A stretch of 64,000 bases of DNA, taken from assembly GCF_009720735.1 (NCBI RefSeq), contig NZ_WNKU01000001.1, positions 124,001 to 188,000 on the forward strand, read 5' to 3'. Every line of letters starts with the position of its first letter. Position 1 is the first letter of the stretch. Both the position numbers and the translations under genes were made by a program. This stretch comes from Heliobacterium mobile (lineage in GTDB: Bacteria > Bacillota > Desulfitobacteriia > Heliobacteriales > Heliobacteriaceae). The notes below the pieces were generated by a model, which saw nothing but the letters and a program-made list of their open reading frames with translations, made no database searches and had not been told where the DNA came from. Below are positions 18,160 to 27,691 of the stretch, in pieces.

Positions 18160-19191
18160 ATGCAGTTAGAAAAAGTAGCCGTCCTTGGTGCGGGGAGCTG
18201 GGGAACTGCTCTCGGCCGTCTGTTGGCCCAACAGGGCAAGCAAGTATTCCTTTGGGCACGTCGCGTCGACCTGGCTAAGGACATAAACAGTTATCGAGAA
18301 AACCGCCGCTATCTCCCTGGAGTCTTGTTGCCAGCTCGTCTTCGTGCCTATTCGAAACTCGATGAAGTCATTGAAGGGGCCAAAGTCGTCGTCCTGACGG
18401 TACCCTCCTCTGCGCTGCGAGAAACGGTCGCCTCCATACAGGAAAAACTGTCTGACGATGTGCTCATCGTCAGCACGGCGAAAGGCATAGATCCGGAGAC
18501 GGGAAAGCGTCCCTCCCAGATTTTACAGGAGGTACTTCCGAAGCATCTGGCAGAACGGGTGGTCATCTTGTCAGGCCCCAGCCATGCCGAAGAGGTGGCT
18601 CGCGATATTCCGACGACCGTCGTTGTCTCTTCCGTCTCCCGGGCCATGGCGGAACAAGCTCAGGACTTGTTCATGAACTCCTATTTTCGGGTATATACCA
18701 ACCCTGATCTGCTCGGCGTGGAATTGGGCGGCGCTTTGAAAAATATCATCGCTCTTGCTTGCGGCGTCGCAGAAGGATTAGGTTTCGGCGACAATACGAA
18801 AGCGGCCCTCGTCACACGCGGTCTGGCTGAAATCATCCGCCTCGGTGGCGCCATGGGTGCAAACGTGGCTACTTTCTCTGGACTGGCCGGACTCGGTGAC
18901 CTCGTCGTCACCTGTACGAGCAAACATTCTCGGAATATGCGTTTTGGTGCTTTTCTGGGCAAGGGGAAATCGGTGGAAGAGTCCTTAAACCTGGTCGGAC
19001 AGACCGTCGAAGGAGTTCGAACTACCCAGGCTGCTTTCAAATTGGCCAAGGAAATGAGCGTTGAAATGCCCATTACCGCTGAATGTTACAAAGTGCTCTT
19101 CGAAAATCATCCTCCCGACGAAGCCGTGGGCGACCTCATGAGCCGGATCAAGACCCATGAAGTGGAAGAAGGCGTCGACGACTGGAAGTAA
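18160..19191 (+). CDS. gpsA: NAD(P)-dependent glycerol-3-phosphate dehydrogenase
   Basis: 343 residues. It reduces dihydroxyacetone phosphate to glycerol-3-phosphate, the substrate of PlsY encoded just upstream. The Rossmann motif GAGSWGTALGRLLAQQGK lies near residue 10. The catalytic region includes GGALKNIIALACGVAEGLGFGDNTKAAL, cited here only by its position near 190-215. The ATG at 18160 has GGGAGGT 10 bases upstream. The 124 bp gap to plsY shows no gene. Confidence 0.97.
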   Translation: MQLEKVAVLGAGSWGTALGRLLAQQGKQVFLWARRVDLAKDINSYRENRRYLPGVLLPARLRAYSKLDEVIEGAKVVVLTVPSSALRETVASIQEKLSDDVLIVSTAKGIDPETGKRPSQILQEVLPKHLAERVVILSGPSHAEEVARDIPTTVVVSSVSRAMAEQAQDLFMNSYFRVYTNPDLLGVELGGALKNIIALACGVAEGLGFGDNTKAALVTRGLAEIIRLGGAMGANVATFSGLAGLGDLVVTCTSKHSRNMRFGAFLGKGKSVEESLNLVGQTVEGVRTTQAAFKLAKEMSVEMPITAECYKVLFENHPPDEAVGDLMSRIKTHEVEEGVDDWK

Positions 19192-19261
19192 CCGATAAAA
19201 AGCTCTTGTTTTTTCGATGAGCCCATGTTATTTTAAATAACAACTCCACATGATAAACAGC

Positions 19262-19564
19262 GATGACAGAGAAAAGTAGGTCAGACCCAGCCTTACAGGG
19301 AGGAAACGTCGTCGATTGAGAGCGTTTCCAAGTGTATGACTGTCCGAAGTTCCCTCTGGAGCTGCCCGCTGAAGCCGGAATTTCATCCGGTGTGTAGGTG
19401 AGGCCGTAGACTTCCGACGTTACCAGGAAGGGAGTATCGGAACTGAATTCCCGTACTCTGCGCATGAGGTGGATCTATTACGCTGTGTCGTTATGGATTT
19501 AACCAGGGTGGTACCGCGATAAGTAAAAGCTTTTCGTCCCTGAGAGGATGAAAAGCTTTTTTTA
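19262..19564 (+). promoter_or_regulatory. T-box riboswitch upstream of aroF (first element), probable phenylalanine specifier (TTC)
   Basis: The T-box sequence AGGGTGGTACCGCG is at 19505-19518. A terminator stem AAAAGCTTTTCGTCC (from 19525) pairs with GGATGAAAAGCTTTT and is followed by T-residues to 19563. Stem I can be drawn from AGAG at 19268-19271, with AGTA on the 5' side of the specifier loop, to CTCT near 19355. The 3' side of the loop reads GAAG-TTC, giving a TTC (Phe) codon at 19350-19352. A Phe signal is reasonable for the entry enzyme of aromatic synthesis. The specifier is inferred. Confidence 0.9.
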
Positions 19565-19574
19565 TTTTCTTCCA

Positions 19575-19735
19575 CTTTGCGCAGGAATGGTTAAATCTCG
19601 CTTCCCGCACTCTATCAATGAGCGGATCGCTCCTGATGCGAAAGTATCGCTTTCAGAAGTCGATCAATCAGGGTGGTACCACGGATGCCTCGCAGCGTTC
19701 GTCCCTAATCCAGGGACAGCTGCGGGGTTTTTAAT
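19575..19735 (+). promoter_or_regulatory. Second T-box antiterminator/terminator module before aroF, apparently lacking a full Stem I
   Basis: A second T-box sequence CAGGGTGGTACCACGG is at 19669-19684. It is followed by a terminator: CCTCGCAGC and GTCCCT pairing with AGGGAC and GCTGCGGGG, ending in TTTTT (19688-19733). Only about 95 bases lie between the first terminator and this T-box, and no clear Stem I with specifier loop is seen there. So aroF transcription must pass two tRNA-responsive terminators in series. Confidence 0.8.
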
Positions 19736-19766
19736 TTTAATCAATAAAAATTTGGAGGGATCCCCG

Positions 19767-20780
19767 ATGATTATCGTTATGAATCCTAACGCTACGGCAA
19801 GCCAAATCGACAACATCAACAAAACCTTGACCGAATACGGTTTCACTGGACACTCGATTCACGGTGTGAACCGCATCGTCATCGGTGCTGTCGGCGACCG
19901 CCAAGCGATCGCCTCTTTAGGTCTAGAAGCCATGGCGGGAGTAGAAAAAGTGGTTCCTATTCGCCGTCCTTACAAACTGGTCAGTCGGGAAGCGAAAAGA
20001 GAGGATACGGTCATCACCGTCAAGGATGTGGCAATCGGTGGAGAGTCGGTGACTTTGATCGCAGGTCCCTGTGCGGTGGAGAGCATCGATCAGATGATGC
20101 TGGCTGCTGAGAAAGTGCGCTTAGCTGGAGCCAAAATCCTGCGAGGCGGCACTTATAAACCTCGAACCTCTCCCTACGCCTTCCAAGGGCTTGAGGAAGA
20201 AGGGTTAAAGATTTTGAACACTGCCGGTCGTTTCGCCGGATTGCCCACCGTAACGGAAGTGATTGACCTTCCCAGTTTGGAGATAGCCTCCCGATATGTA
20301 GACATACTTCAGATCGGTGCTCGCAACATGCAGAATTTCCGTCTGCTCCAGGCTGTCGGCCAAACACGCCTGCCCGTAATTTTGAAACGGGGCTTATCGG
20401 CAACGATCGAAGAATGGTTGATGGCAGCGGAGTATATCATGGCTCAAGGCAACAGCCAGATCATTCTCTGTGAGCGGGGAATTCGGACTTTTGAAACAGC
20501 CACTCGCAACACTCTCGACTTGAGTGCCGTACCCCTCGTCAAAGAACTGTCCCATTTACCGATTCTGGTGGACCCCAGCCACTCGACCGGCGCTTCTCGG
20601 CTAGTAGCTTCCATGTCTCGTGCCGCTGTTGCCGCTGGCGCAGACGGTTTGCTGGTGGAAGTTCATCCAGAACCGTGCAAAGCCCTTTGTGACGGACCGC
20701 AGTCCCTAGAGCCGGAGGATTTCACCCGCATGGTCGAGTCCCTTCGCCCGATTGCCGCAGCGGTGGGACGAGAGATATAA
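19767..20780 (+). CDS. aroF: 3-deoxy-7-phosphoheptulonate (DAHP) synthase
   Basis: 337 residues. It condenses phosphoenolpyruvate with erythrose-4-phosphate, the first step of aromatic amino acid synthesis. An N-terminal ferredoxin-like domain of about 70 residues (MIIVMNPNATASQIDNI) precedes the KDSA/DAHPS barrel, as in class I-beta enzymes such as that of Thermotoga. Active-site segments are AGPCAVES, RGGTYKPRTSPYAFQG, LKRG and VDPSHSTG. The ATG at 19767 follows TTGGAGGGA; the open frame extending up into the T-box region is not coding. Regulation is by the tandem T-box leader. Confidence 0.97.
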   Translation: MIIVMNPNATASQIDNINKTLTEYGFTGHSIHGVNRIVIGAVGDRQAIASLGLEAMAGVEKVVPIRRPYKLVSREAKREDTVITVKDVAIGGESVTLIAGPCAVESIDQMMLAAEKVRLAGAKILRGGTYKPRTSPYAFQGLEEEGLKILNTAGRFAGLPTVTEVIDLPSLEIASRYVDILQIGARNMQNFRLLQAVGQTRLPVILKRGLSATIEEWLMAAEYIMAQGNSQIILCERGIRTFETATRNTLDLSAVPLVKELSHLPILVDPSHSTGASRLVASMSRAAVAAGADGLLVEVHPEPCKALCDGPQSLEPEDFTRMVESLRPIAAAVGREI

Positions 20781-20951
20781 AGTCAGAACACCTTTGAAAC
20801 TAAATCATTACACCCCCGATTTACTGTGATGTTACTCTGGTAAGGTGAAGTTATAAAAGAGCTAGCCAGGGCATATCCATTGCAACGGGGCCCAGGTACC
20901 ACTGATAGAGCGACTTGTTGCGATTTTAACCGTCTTTATCGGCCCTAGCCT

Positions 20952-20983
20952 GTCATAGAGAACAGGCTGCGCTCATATACATT
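20952..20983 (+). promoter_or_regulatory. Candidate sporulation (sigma-E-like) promoter of spoIVA
   Basis: GTCATAGA (20952-20959) and TATACATT (20976-20983) resemble the mother-cell sigma-E pattern (ATA-containing -35, CATACA-T -10) and are separated by 16 bases, slightly longer than usual. A 7 bp inverted repeat AGCCTGT/ACAGGCT overlaps the -35. Nothing else was recognised in the 291 bp gap 20781-21071. Confidence 0.35.
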
Positions 20984-21071
20984 CTAGCGTTAGGCCTGTC
21001 AGCGGAAATATTTGGGGTGGGAACCCAACCGAGCGGCCAGGGCAGACAACCGATAAGGAGGGAAAACCGCG

Positions 21072-22550
21072 ATGGAGAAAATGGATATTTTCCGTGATAT
21101 CAGTGACCGCACAGGAGGAGACATCTATATCGGGGTGGTAGGCCCGGTCCGCACGGGTAAGTCCACCTTCATTAAACGGTTCATGGAACTGTTAGTATTG
21201 CCGAATATCAAGAATATCCATGATAAAGAGCGGGCCCGGGATGAACTGCCTCAATCCGGCGCCGGCCGGACGATCATGACGACAGAACCCAAATTTATTC
21301 CGAACGAAGCCGTAGAGATTGGCGTCAAAAACGGCGTCAAGATGCGGGTGCGCATGGTCGACTGCGTCGGCTATTCTGTCGAAGGAGCTTTGGGTTATGA
21401 AGAAGAAGACGGGGCTCGGATGGTGATGACTCCCTGGTCAGAGACAGAGATGCCCTTTCAAGATGCAGCTGAGATGGGGACACGAAAGGTTATCGCTGAT
21501 CACTCGACCATCGGTCTCGTCATTACCACCGACGGCAGCATCACTGATTTGCCCCGTGACGGATATGTAGAAGCAGAAGAACGGGTCGTCGACGAGTTAA
21601 AAGAACTGCGAAAACCCTTTGTCGTCGTGCTTAACTCACTTCGTCCCCATTCGAGGGAAACGGCCGAATTGGCTTATAACCTGGAAGGATTGTACCAGGT
21701 TCCTGTGCTTCCATTAAACGTAACCGAACTGAGTCAAGAGGACATCTTGAAGATTCTCGAAGAGGCCCTCTATGAATTCCCTGTCACCGAAGTCAACATC
21801 AATCTTCCTCTTTGGATTGAAGAGCTTGAAAACAAACATCCTCTGCGCCAGAAGTTCGAAGGGGCTGTGCGTGACACCATTTCCCAGGTGAAGCGCTTGC
21901 GCGATATCGATCTGGCTGTGGAGACGCTGGCCGAATACGACTTCATCGAAGATGTGTACCTGCAGGAAATGAATCTAGGTACTGGTGTGGCCGCTATTGA
22001 GATGACCGCGCCGGAAGGCATGTTCTATCAAGTCCTGCAGGAAGAGAGCGGCTTTACCATCACCGGCGAACATGACCTGCTTCGCCTGATGAAAGAATTG
22101 GCTAAGGCGAAACGGGAGTATGACAAAGTGGCCACTGCCTTGGATGATGTGAGGGAAGTGGGCTATGGTGTCGTCAACCCCAGCCTCGATGAGATGTTCC
22201 TGGAAGAACCGGAACTGATCAAGCAGGGGAACCGTTTCGGTGTGAAATTAAAAGCGAGCGCACCTTCCTTGCACATCATCCGTGCCGATATCACCACAGA
22301 AATTACTCCGATCATCGGCACGGAGAAACAGTGCGAAGAACTGGTCCGTTACATCCTCGAAGAGTTTGAAGAAAATCCGCAAAAAATCTGGGAGTCCAAT
22401 ATCTTTGGTAAATCCCTTCATGATTTAGTTCGTGAAGGGGTGCAAAACAAACTCCAGCGCATGCCAGAAAACGTTCAAGGTAAACTCCAGGAAACATTGC
22501 AGCGCATCGTCAATGAAGGAAATGGCGGACTCATCTGCATCATTATTTAA
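21072..22550 (+). CDS. spoIVA: Stage IV sporulation protein A (spore coat assembly ATPase)
   Basis: 492 residues, the usual length. SpoIVA polymerises on the forespore outer membrane using ATP and anchors the coat. The Walker A-like motif GPVRTGKST lies at about 24-32 and the conserved C-terminal end reads GGLICIII, matching the family's characteristic tail. The ATG at 21072 follows AAGGAGGGA. It appears monocistronic, with its own terminator, and shows the organism retains an endospore programme. Confidence 0.97.
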   Translation: MEKMDIFRDISDRTGGDIYIGVVGPVRTGKSTFIKRFMELLVLPNIKNIHDKERARDELPQSGAGRTIMTTEPKFIPNEAVEIGVKNGVKMRVRMVDCVGYSVEGALGYEEEDGARMVMTPWSETEMPFQDAAEMGTRKVIADHSTIGLVITTDGSITDLPRDGYVEAEERVVDELKELRKPFVVVLNSLRPHSRETAELAYNLEGLYQVPVLPLNVTELSQEDILKILEEALYEFPVTEVNINLPLWIEELENKHPLRQKFEGAVRDTISQVKRLRDIDLAVETLAEYDFIEDVYLQEMNLGTGVAAIEMTAPEGMFYQVLQEESGFTITGEHDLLRLMKELAKAKREYDKVATALDDVREVGYGVVNPSLDEMFLEEPELIKQGNRFGVKLKASAPSLHIIRADITTEITPIIGTEKQCEELVRYILEEFEENPQKIWESNIFGKSLHDLVREGVQNKLQRMPENVQGKLQETLQRIVNEGNGGLICIII

Positions 22551-22553
22551 GCA

Positions 22554-22584
22554 CGAAGCCGGGAACGAGAACCCGGCTTTTTTC
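22554..22584 (+). terminator. Terminator after spoIVA
   Basis: AAGCCGGG, loop AACGAGA, then ACCCGGCTTTTTTCC. A strong stem with T-run directly after the spoIVA stop. Confidence 0.88.
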
Positions 22585-22665
22585 CTTATCCCGGCAGGAA
22601 GGGTTTTTATGACCGAAGGTGGTATTAATAATAAAGCTTATCAAAGGAAGGGAGATTTCAACGAC

Positions 22666-23268
22666 GTGAAAATCGTCCTGATTAACGGAAGCCCAAATCC
22701 AGAAGGCAACACCGCCCAACTGCTTCAAGCAGCAGCCGATGAAATCGTTCAAGCGGGTTTGCAAGTCCAATGGGTACAGGTGCCATCAGTGCTTGCCAAG
22801 GCCAAACACCCTTTCTGCACCGCCTGTTCCAACCCTTGTTCGACCCTTTGCTATAAGGGAACCGAGCTGGAACAAGCTTTTGCCGATATCGCTGACGCTG
22901 ACGGGGTCATCATCGGCAGCCCTGTTTATTTCGGCACCGTAAGCGCCCAATTGAAAGCTTTTTTTGATAAAACACGCAAAGTGCGCGGAGATAAAGCCTG
23001 GTACGGAATTCCCGGAGGCACCGTCACGACGGGAGCTTCGAAATACGGCGGCCAAGAAACGACGACGAGGGCCATCCATGACATGATGCTCGTTCAAGGA
23101 ATGACCTTAGTCGGCGACGGACACGTTGATCATGACTGCGGCCATTTCGGCGCATCGGCACAGAAACCAGCTCAGCAGGATCAGGATGGACTGAAGCGGG
23201 CGCGGATTCTCGGCAAACGGCTCGTGGAAGCAGCTCGATTGCTTCAAGCAGGCAAGAAGAGTAAATAA
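22666..23268 (+). CDS. Flavodoxin-fold NADPH-dependent FMN reductase / possible iron-sulfur flavoprotein
   Basis: 200 residues. The flavodoxin-like fold is shown by the FMN phosphate-binding loop NGSPNPEGNTAQLL near the N-terminus, GSPVYFGTVSAQLKAFFD (about 84-101) and TGASKYGGQETT. A compact cysteine set C51, C54, C58, C62 (CTACSNPCSTLC) resembles the cluster-binding region of iron-sulfur flavoproteins but with different spacing. Electron partner and substrate are unknown. The GTG at 22666 is preferred because GGAAGGGA lies about 13 bases upstream and the protein then begins with the beta-strand KIVLINGSP. Confidence 0.8.
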   Translation: MKIVLINGSPNPEGNTAQLLQAAADEIVQAGLQVQWVQVPSVLAKAKHPFCTACSNPCSTLCYKGTELEQAFADIADADGVIIGSPVYFGTVSAQLKAFFDKTRKVRGDKAWYGIPGGTVTTGASKYGGQETTTRAIHDMMLVQGMTLVGDGHVDHDCGHFGASAQKPAQQDQDGLKRARILGKRLVEAARLLQAGKKSK

Positions 23269-23385
23269 GCTGCAGCACACCGTCGTTACAATGCAAAGGT
23301 TACTGGCGACGCATAAGCTCGATTGTTAAAAGTCGTATTCCTGAAAGACCTTTAGAAGAAGGAATCTTGACGGAGGGAGAACCGA

Positions 23386-24393
23386 ATGATCCTGCGAGAA
23401 GAGTTGGAACGGCGAGAAGAGACCTTGCTATCTCCATACGCAGCCAAGAGCGGACGGAACCGTGGTCGAGAGCGGTCAGAGCAGGAGTGTTCTATGCGGA
23501 CCGCCTTCCAACGGGACCGGGATCGAATTATTCATTCGAAAGCCTTTCGTCGTCTAAAACATAAAACACAGGTCTTCATCTCGCCAGAAGGGGACCATTT
23601 TCGCACCCGCCTAACCCATACATTAGAAGTCTCCCAGATTGCCCGGACGATCGCCAGAGCCTTGGCGTTGAACGAAGATCTAGCCGAAGCGATCGCCCTA
23701 GGTCATGACTTGGGTCATACGCCCTTCGGTCATGCCGGGGAAGAGGCTCTCGACCGGGTTTTTAAGGAGGGTTTTTCCCATGCCCGGCAGAGCTTACGGG
23801 TTGTCGAGGTGCTGGAACAAGGGGAAGGGCTGAATTTGACATGGGAGGTCCGTGACGGCATCGTCAACCATTCCAGCAGCGGCAAACCTTCTACTCTGGA
23901 AGGGCAGATCGTCCGCTGGGCCGACCGGTTCGCCTATATCAACCATGACATCGATGACGCCCTTCGAGGAGGCATCATTGCCGAAGAGGATCTTCCTCAA
24001 GACTGTATTCGCCTCTTAGGGAACGGTCACCGGTCCCGGATCAACAGTATGGTCATGGACATGGTACAGGCGTCATGGCAACAGCCGGAGATCCGGATGA
24101 GTCCGGAAGTGGAGGAAGCCACATTAAAACTGCGCCAGTTCATGTTCCGGCACGTCTATATCGGTTCCCAGGCCAAGGCGGAAGAGAGCAAAGCCAAGGA
24201 ATTGATTTTCTCCCTCTATCGCGTCTTTATCCATCACCCGTATCGCATGCCTGCAGAGTTCCAAGCGATGATACCTCGTTACAGCCTCGAAAGGACCGTT
24301 GTAGACTATATTTCGGGCATGACGGACCGTTTTGCCGTAAAAGTTTACGAAAATCTCTTTTTACCATCGCCATGGATGAGTTTTCGGGATTAG
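23386..24393 (+). CDS. dgt: dGTPase-like HD-domain deoxynucleotide triphosphohydrolase
   Basis: 335 residues. The metal-binding HD residues are H78, H107-D108 and H111 (GHDLGHTPFGHAGEEAL). The N-terminal RTAFQRDRDRIIHSKAFRRL segment (about 38-57) is typical of the short Dgt-like proteins found before dnaG in Firmicutes. It is expected to hydrolyse dNTPs to the nucleoside and triphosphate. The ATG at 23386 follows GACGGAGGGAG. The gene lies 165 bp upstream of dnaG. Confidence 0.93.
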   Translation: MILREELERREETLLSPYAAKSGRNRGRERSEQECSMRTAFQRDRDRIIHSKAFRRLKHKTQVFISPEGDHFRTRLTHTLEVSQIARTIARALALNEDLAEAIALGHDLGHTPFGHAGEEALDRVFKEGFSHARQSLRVVEVLEQGEGLNLTWEVRDGIVNHSSSGKPSTLEGQIVRWADRFAYINHDIDDALRGGIIAEEDLPQDCIRLLGNGHRSRINSMVMDMVQASWQQPEIRMSPEVEEATLKLRQFMFRHVYIGSQAKAEESKAKELIFSLYRVFIHHPYRMPAEFQAMIPRYSLERTVVDYISGMTDRFAVKVYENLFLPSPWMSFRD

Positions 24394-24558
24394 AGAACTT
24401 GCAGGGCAGACATAATATAGAAGATTGCAGGAGGGAAAAAAGTGTCGATAATGTGGAGGAAATGTCAATTAAAGCGCGAATAACAAGAGAGTGTTTCGGG
24501 CAGTAGGGAAGAAGGAAATTAGGCGCATGATGGCGAATGCATGATGGGGTGATTTTAA
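24394..24558 (+). other. Short spacer before dnaG with two ribosome-site-like sequences and tiny open frames
   Basis: GCAGGAGGGA (24428-24437) precedes a GTG at 24442, which opens a 13-codon frame. GTGGAGGA precedes an ATG at 24462, which opens a 14-codon frame (MSIKARITRECFGQ) ending at 24506. Neither resembles a known protein. They may be leader peptides or remnants of a lost gene. Confidence 0.3.
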
Positions 24559-26490
24559 TTGAAGGATCCCCAAATTGTCGAAGAGATTCGCTATCGAATT
24601 GATATCGTCGAAATCGTAGCCGACTATGTATCCCTCAAGCGTCAGGGCGGACGGTACACGGGACTTTGTCCTTTCCACTCGGAGAAGACACCGTCCTTCA
24701 CCGTTTCCCGAGAGAAGCAGTATTTTCATTGCTTTGGTTGCGGGACAGGCGGCGACGTTTTCACCTTTGTCATGCTCCGAGAAAACTTGACCTTCCCAGA
24801 AGCGTTAAAAAAACTTGCCGAACGGGCTGGCGTCACCCTTCCCGAACAAAAGTTGACGCCGACGCAGCAAGCGCTGCGGACGGCGGTAGAGCAGGGGCGG
24901 GCGCTTCATCGCCGGGCGGCTGAACTGTTTTTTCGATGTCTGAGGGAAGACACACGAGCTCGGCAAGCCCGGGAATATCTTTCCCGGCGCGGCTTGAGTG
25001 ATACGGTCACCGTGGCTTTCGGTTTAGGTTATAGTCCTCCAGGTTGGGATTTCCTGACGGAACGACTGGTACGGGAAGGCTATGCACCGGAAGAACTGGA
25101 ACAGTTCGGTCTCATCGTCCCTCGTCAAGGAGCAGATGGGTACTATGATCGCTTTCGCAACCGCATTATGTTCCCCATCTTTGATGCCCAAGGGCGTCCG
25201 GTCGCTTTTGGCGGCCGGGTACTTGACGACGAGATTCCGAAATACCTGAATTCCCCGGAAACTCCTCTCTATAAAAAGGGTCAGCACCTCTACGGTTTGC
25301 ATAAAGCCGGACCGGCGATTCGAGAGAAAGGGATTGCCATTCTCGTCGAGGGATATATGGATGTCATCGCCTGTCACCAGCATGACATTCCTCAAGCTGT
25401 GGCCAGTCTGGGTACAGCTATGACGCCGGAACAAGGCCGGTTGCTCCTGCGGTACGCTCCACGAGTCCTCATCTGCTATGACGCTGACAGGGCGGGTATT
25501 GAAGCGACAGTCAAAGCCGGAGAGATCTTGACCCGGCTCGGTGCTCAGATTCAAGTGTTGACACTTCCCGACGGCAAAGACCCCGACGAGTTTTTGCAAA
25601 AGCATGGTGCCAGCAGCTTTTGGCAAATGGCCGATAATGCGCCCGCTTTTTTTTCCTTTTGTTATTCCCGAGTCGCGTCGCAATATGATTTGACAACTGT
25701 CGCCGGCAAGGTAGCGGCTGTCCGGGAGTTGGCTCCTCAACTGCTGATCATCCCCAGCGCGATAGAGCAAGAAGCGAACATACAATGGCTCGCCCGGGAA
25801 ATACGCCTCTCCGAAGCGGCCATCATGGAAGAGTTACGAGGTCTTTCTCGTAATACCAAGTCATACCTTCGAGGGGATAGAAAGGAAAATCCCAGGAATA
25901 CTAACTATACCTCTGCCCAGAAAAACGAAACGGAGTCATCTGCCTCTACTGTGGTGAAGGGCCTGCCTGACAGGACGAATGGGGACAGACAGGAGCAAGC
26001 CTGGCGCTATCTGATCTACTGGATGGTTGGCACACCGGAAAGGGTTCGATGGGTTTTTGAACGGTTGGGGAATGAGATTCCCCAAGTCCAGGGACCACTG
26101 CAGGAGATTTTGGAGGCGCTGGTCGCAGTCAGCCGGGAAGGACAAGGAGTCCTCGTCGGGCGAGTTGCGGAAGGTTTGGTAGCGGAAGAGACGAAAGCCT
26201 ATTTCAGCGCTCTTTTGGTTGAGGACCTGGAAGGTGCCCTGCAGGAATCGGTTCTCGAGGACTGTGTAAACACACTTCGATACGGTTGGCTGGTGGAAGA
26301 AATCGCTCGCCTGGAAATCCAGGTGGAAGCGCTAAGCCGGAGTGGGGACATGGAAGCGCTGCAGCGGCTTCTGCCACAACTGTCCAATTTACAACAGGCT
26401 AGGAGCCGCGCGGCTCGCAGATTTGGAGCCATGCCTTTAGGTGGTCGGTGGGAACAACGGCCCTGGTATAAGGGGGGAACCACAGAATGA
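24559..26490 (+). CDS. dnaG: DNA primase
   Basis: 643 residues. N-terminal CHC2 zinc domain with C37, H40, C58 and C61 (CPFH...CFGC). The catalytic core has the Toprim motifs: [11 protein letters not shown] near 270 and CYDADRAG near 310. A C-terminal helicase-interacting domain follows a hydrophilic linker around residues 435-475. It makes RNA primers for replication. The TTG start at 24559 has GGGGTGAT upstream. Its stop overlaps the sigA start (ATGA), the classic macromolecular synthesis arrangement. Confidence 0.97.
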   Translation: MKDPQIVEEIRYRIDIVEIVADYVSLKRQGGRYTGLCPFHSEKTPSFTVSREKQYFHCFGCGTGGDVFTFVMLRENLTFPEALKKLAERAGVTLPEQKLTPTQQALRTAVEQGRALHRRAAELFFRCLREDTRARQAREYLSRRGLSDTVTVAFGLGYSPPGWDFLTERLVREGYAPEELEQFGLIVPRQGADGYYDRFRNRIMFPIFDAQGRPVAFGGRVLDDEIPKYLNSPETPLYKKGQHLYGLHKAGPAIREKGIAILVEGYMDVIACHQHDIPQAVASLGTAMTPEQGRLLLRYAPRVLICYDADRAGIEATVKAGEILTRLGAQIQVLTLPDGKDPDEFLQKHGASSFWQMADNAPAFFSFCYSRVASQYDLTTVAGKVAAVRELAPQLLIIPSAIEQEANIQWLAREIRLSEAAIMEELRGLSRNTKSYLRGDRKENPRNTNYTSAQKNETESSASTVVKGLPDRTNGDRQEQAWRYLIYWMVGTPERVRWVFERLGNEIPQVQGPLQEILEALVAVSREGQGVLVGRVAEGLVAEETKAYFSALLVEDLEGALQESVLEDCVNTLRYGWLVEEIARLEIQVEALSRSGDMEALQRLLPQLSNLQQARSRAARRFGAMPLGGRWEQRPWYKGGTTE

Positions 26491-27614
26491 AAGAAGAACT
26501 AAAAGTCGAGCAGGTACAACAACTGCAAAAAGTTAAAGACCTGATTGCAAAAGGCAAGAAAAAAGGGGTCCTCACCTACCAGGAGATCATGGACTCTCTG
26601 CAAGGTGTAGAAATGACGGCAGACCAGGTCGATGATGTCTATGAGCAACTTGGGAACATGGGTATTGACGTGGTTTCGGAGCCTGCAGAAGCAGAATCCA
26701 TGGAAAAAGCCGAAGAGCCCATAATCCGGGAATCAGAAGAGGAAGAAGAAGAAATCGAAGTCGACCTCTCTGTACCGGAAGGTGTAGGGATTGACGACCC
26801 GGTTCGGATGTACCTAAAGGAAATCGGACGGGTTCCTTTGTTGTCTGCTGAAGAGGAAATCGAACTGGCCAAGCGTATGGAAGACGGCGATGAGGAAGCC
26901 AAACGCCGCCTGGCAGAAGCGAACCTCCGTCTTGTTGTGTCTATCGCCAAGCGGTATGTAGGCCGGGGGATGCTCTTTTTAGATCTCATCCAGGAAGGCA
27001 ACCTGGGTTTGATCAAAGCAGTTGAGAAATTCGATTATACCAAAGGATACAAGTTCTCTACTTATGCGACTTGGTGGATCCGGCAGGCGATCACCCGAGC
27101 CATCGCCGATCAGGCTCGGACTATCCGTATTCCCGTACACATGGTGGAGACGATCAATAAATTGATCCGTGTGTCTCGGCAACTGCTGCAGGAGTTCGGA
27201 CGGGAACCGAACCCCGAGGAGATCGCCAAAGAAATGGACATTCCCGTGGAGCGGGTCCGGGAAATCATGAAGATCGCTCAAGAGCCTGTGTCTCTTGAGA
27301 CCCCGATCGGTGAAGAGGAAGATTCTCATCTGGGAGACTTCATCGAAGACCAAGACGCGCCGGCGCCAGCAGAAGCAGCTTCCTTCATTCTCTTAAAGGA
27401 GCAATTGGAAGAGGTGCTGGAAACGTTGACGGCCCGGGAGATGAAAGTCCTGCGGCTTCGCTTTGGTTTAGACGATGGACGTTCTCGAACCTTAGAAGAG
27501 GTCGGTCAAGAGTTTGGCGTAACCCGGGAGCGGATTCGTCAGATTGAGGCCAAGGCGCTGCGGAAGCTTCGCCATCCTAGCCGAAGCAAGAAGTTAAAGG
27601 ATTATTTGGATTAA
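26487..27614 (+). CDS. sigA: RNA polymerase primary sigma factor (SigA/RpoD)
   Basis: 375 residues, typical of Gram-positive SigA. Region 1.1 occupies about 1-75, an acidic linker ([10 protein letters not shown]) follows, then region 1.2 ([16 protein letters not shown]), region 2 with RPOD box segments ([35 protein letters not shown]), region 3 and region 4 ([19 protein letters not shown]). It directs transcription from TTGACA/TATAAT promoters such as the one at 27623. The ATG at 26487 overlaps the dnaG stop by 4 bases. Confidence 0.98.
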   Translation: MKEELKVEQVQQLQKVKDLIAKGKKKGVLTYQEIMDSLQGVEMTADQVDDVYEQLGNMGIDVVSEPAEAESMEKAEEPIIRESEEEEEEIEVDLSVPEGVGIDDPVRMYLKEIGRVPLLSAEEEIELAKRMEDGDEEAKRRLAEANLRLVVSIAKRYVGRGMLFLDLIQEGNLGLIKAVEKFDYTKGYKFSTYATWWIRQAITRAIADQARTIRIPVHMVETINKLIRVSRQLLQEFGREPNPEEIAKEMDIPVERVREIMKIAQEPVSLETPIGEEEDSHLGDFIEDQDAPAPAEAASFILLKEQLEEVLETLTAREMKVLRLRFGLDDGRSRTLEEVGQEFGVTRERIRQIEAKALRKLRHPSRSKKLKDYLD

Positions 27615-27622
27615 AGTCGCTC

Positions 27623-27651
27623 TTGACCTAAGAGTGTATACAGCGTATAAT
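27623..27651 (+). promoter_or_regulatory. Sigma-A promoter of the tRNA gene
   Basis: TTGACC (27623-27628), 17 bp spacer, perfect TATAAT (27646-27651), about 40 bp before the tRNA. One of the clearest promoters in the window. Confidence 0.85.
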
Positions 27652-27691
27652 ATAAAACGTTCTTGCGACATTCCTTCGGGGATGTCACAGC

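Noticed and set aside
19548-19766. N-terminal extension of AroF
   Set aside because: This stretch is the T-box leader; the start at 19767 has a strong ribosome site and a typical N-terminus.
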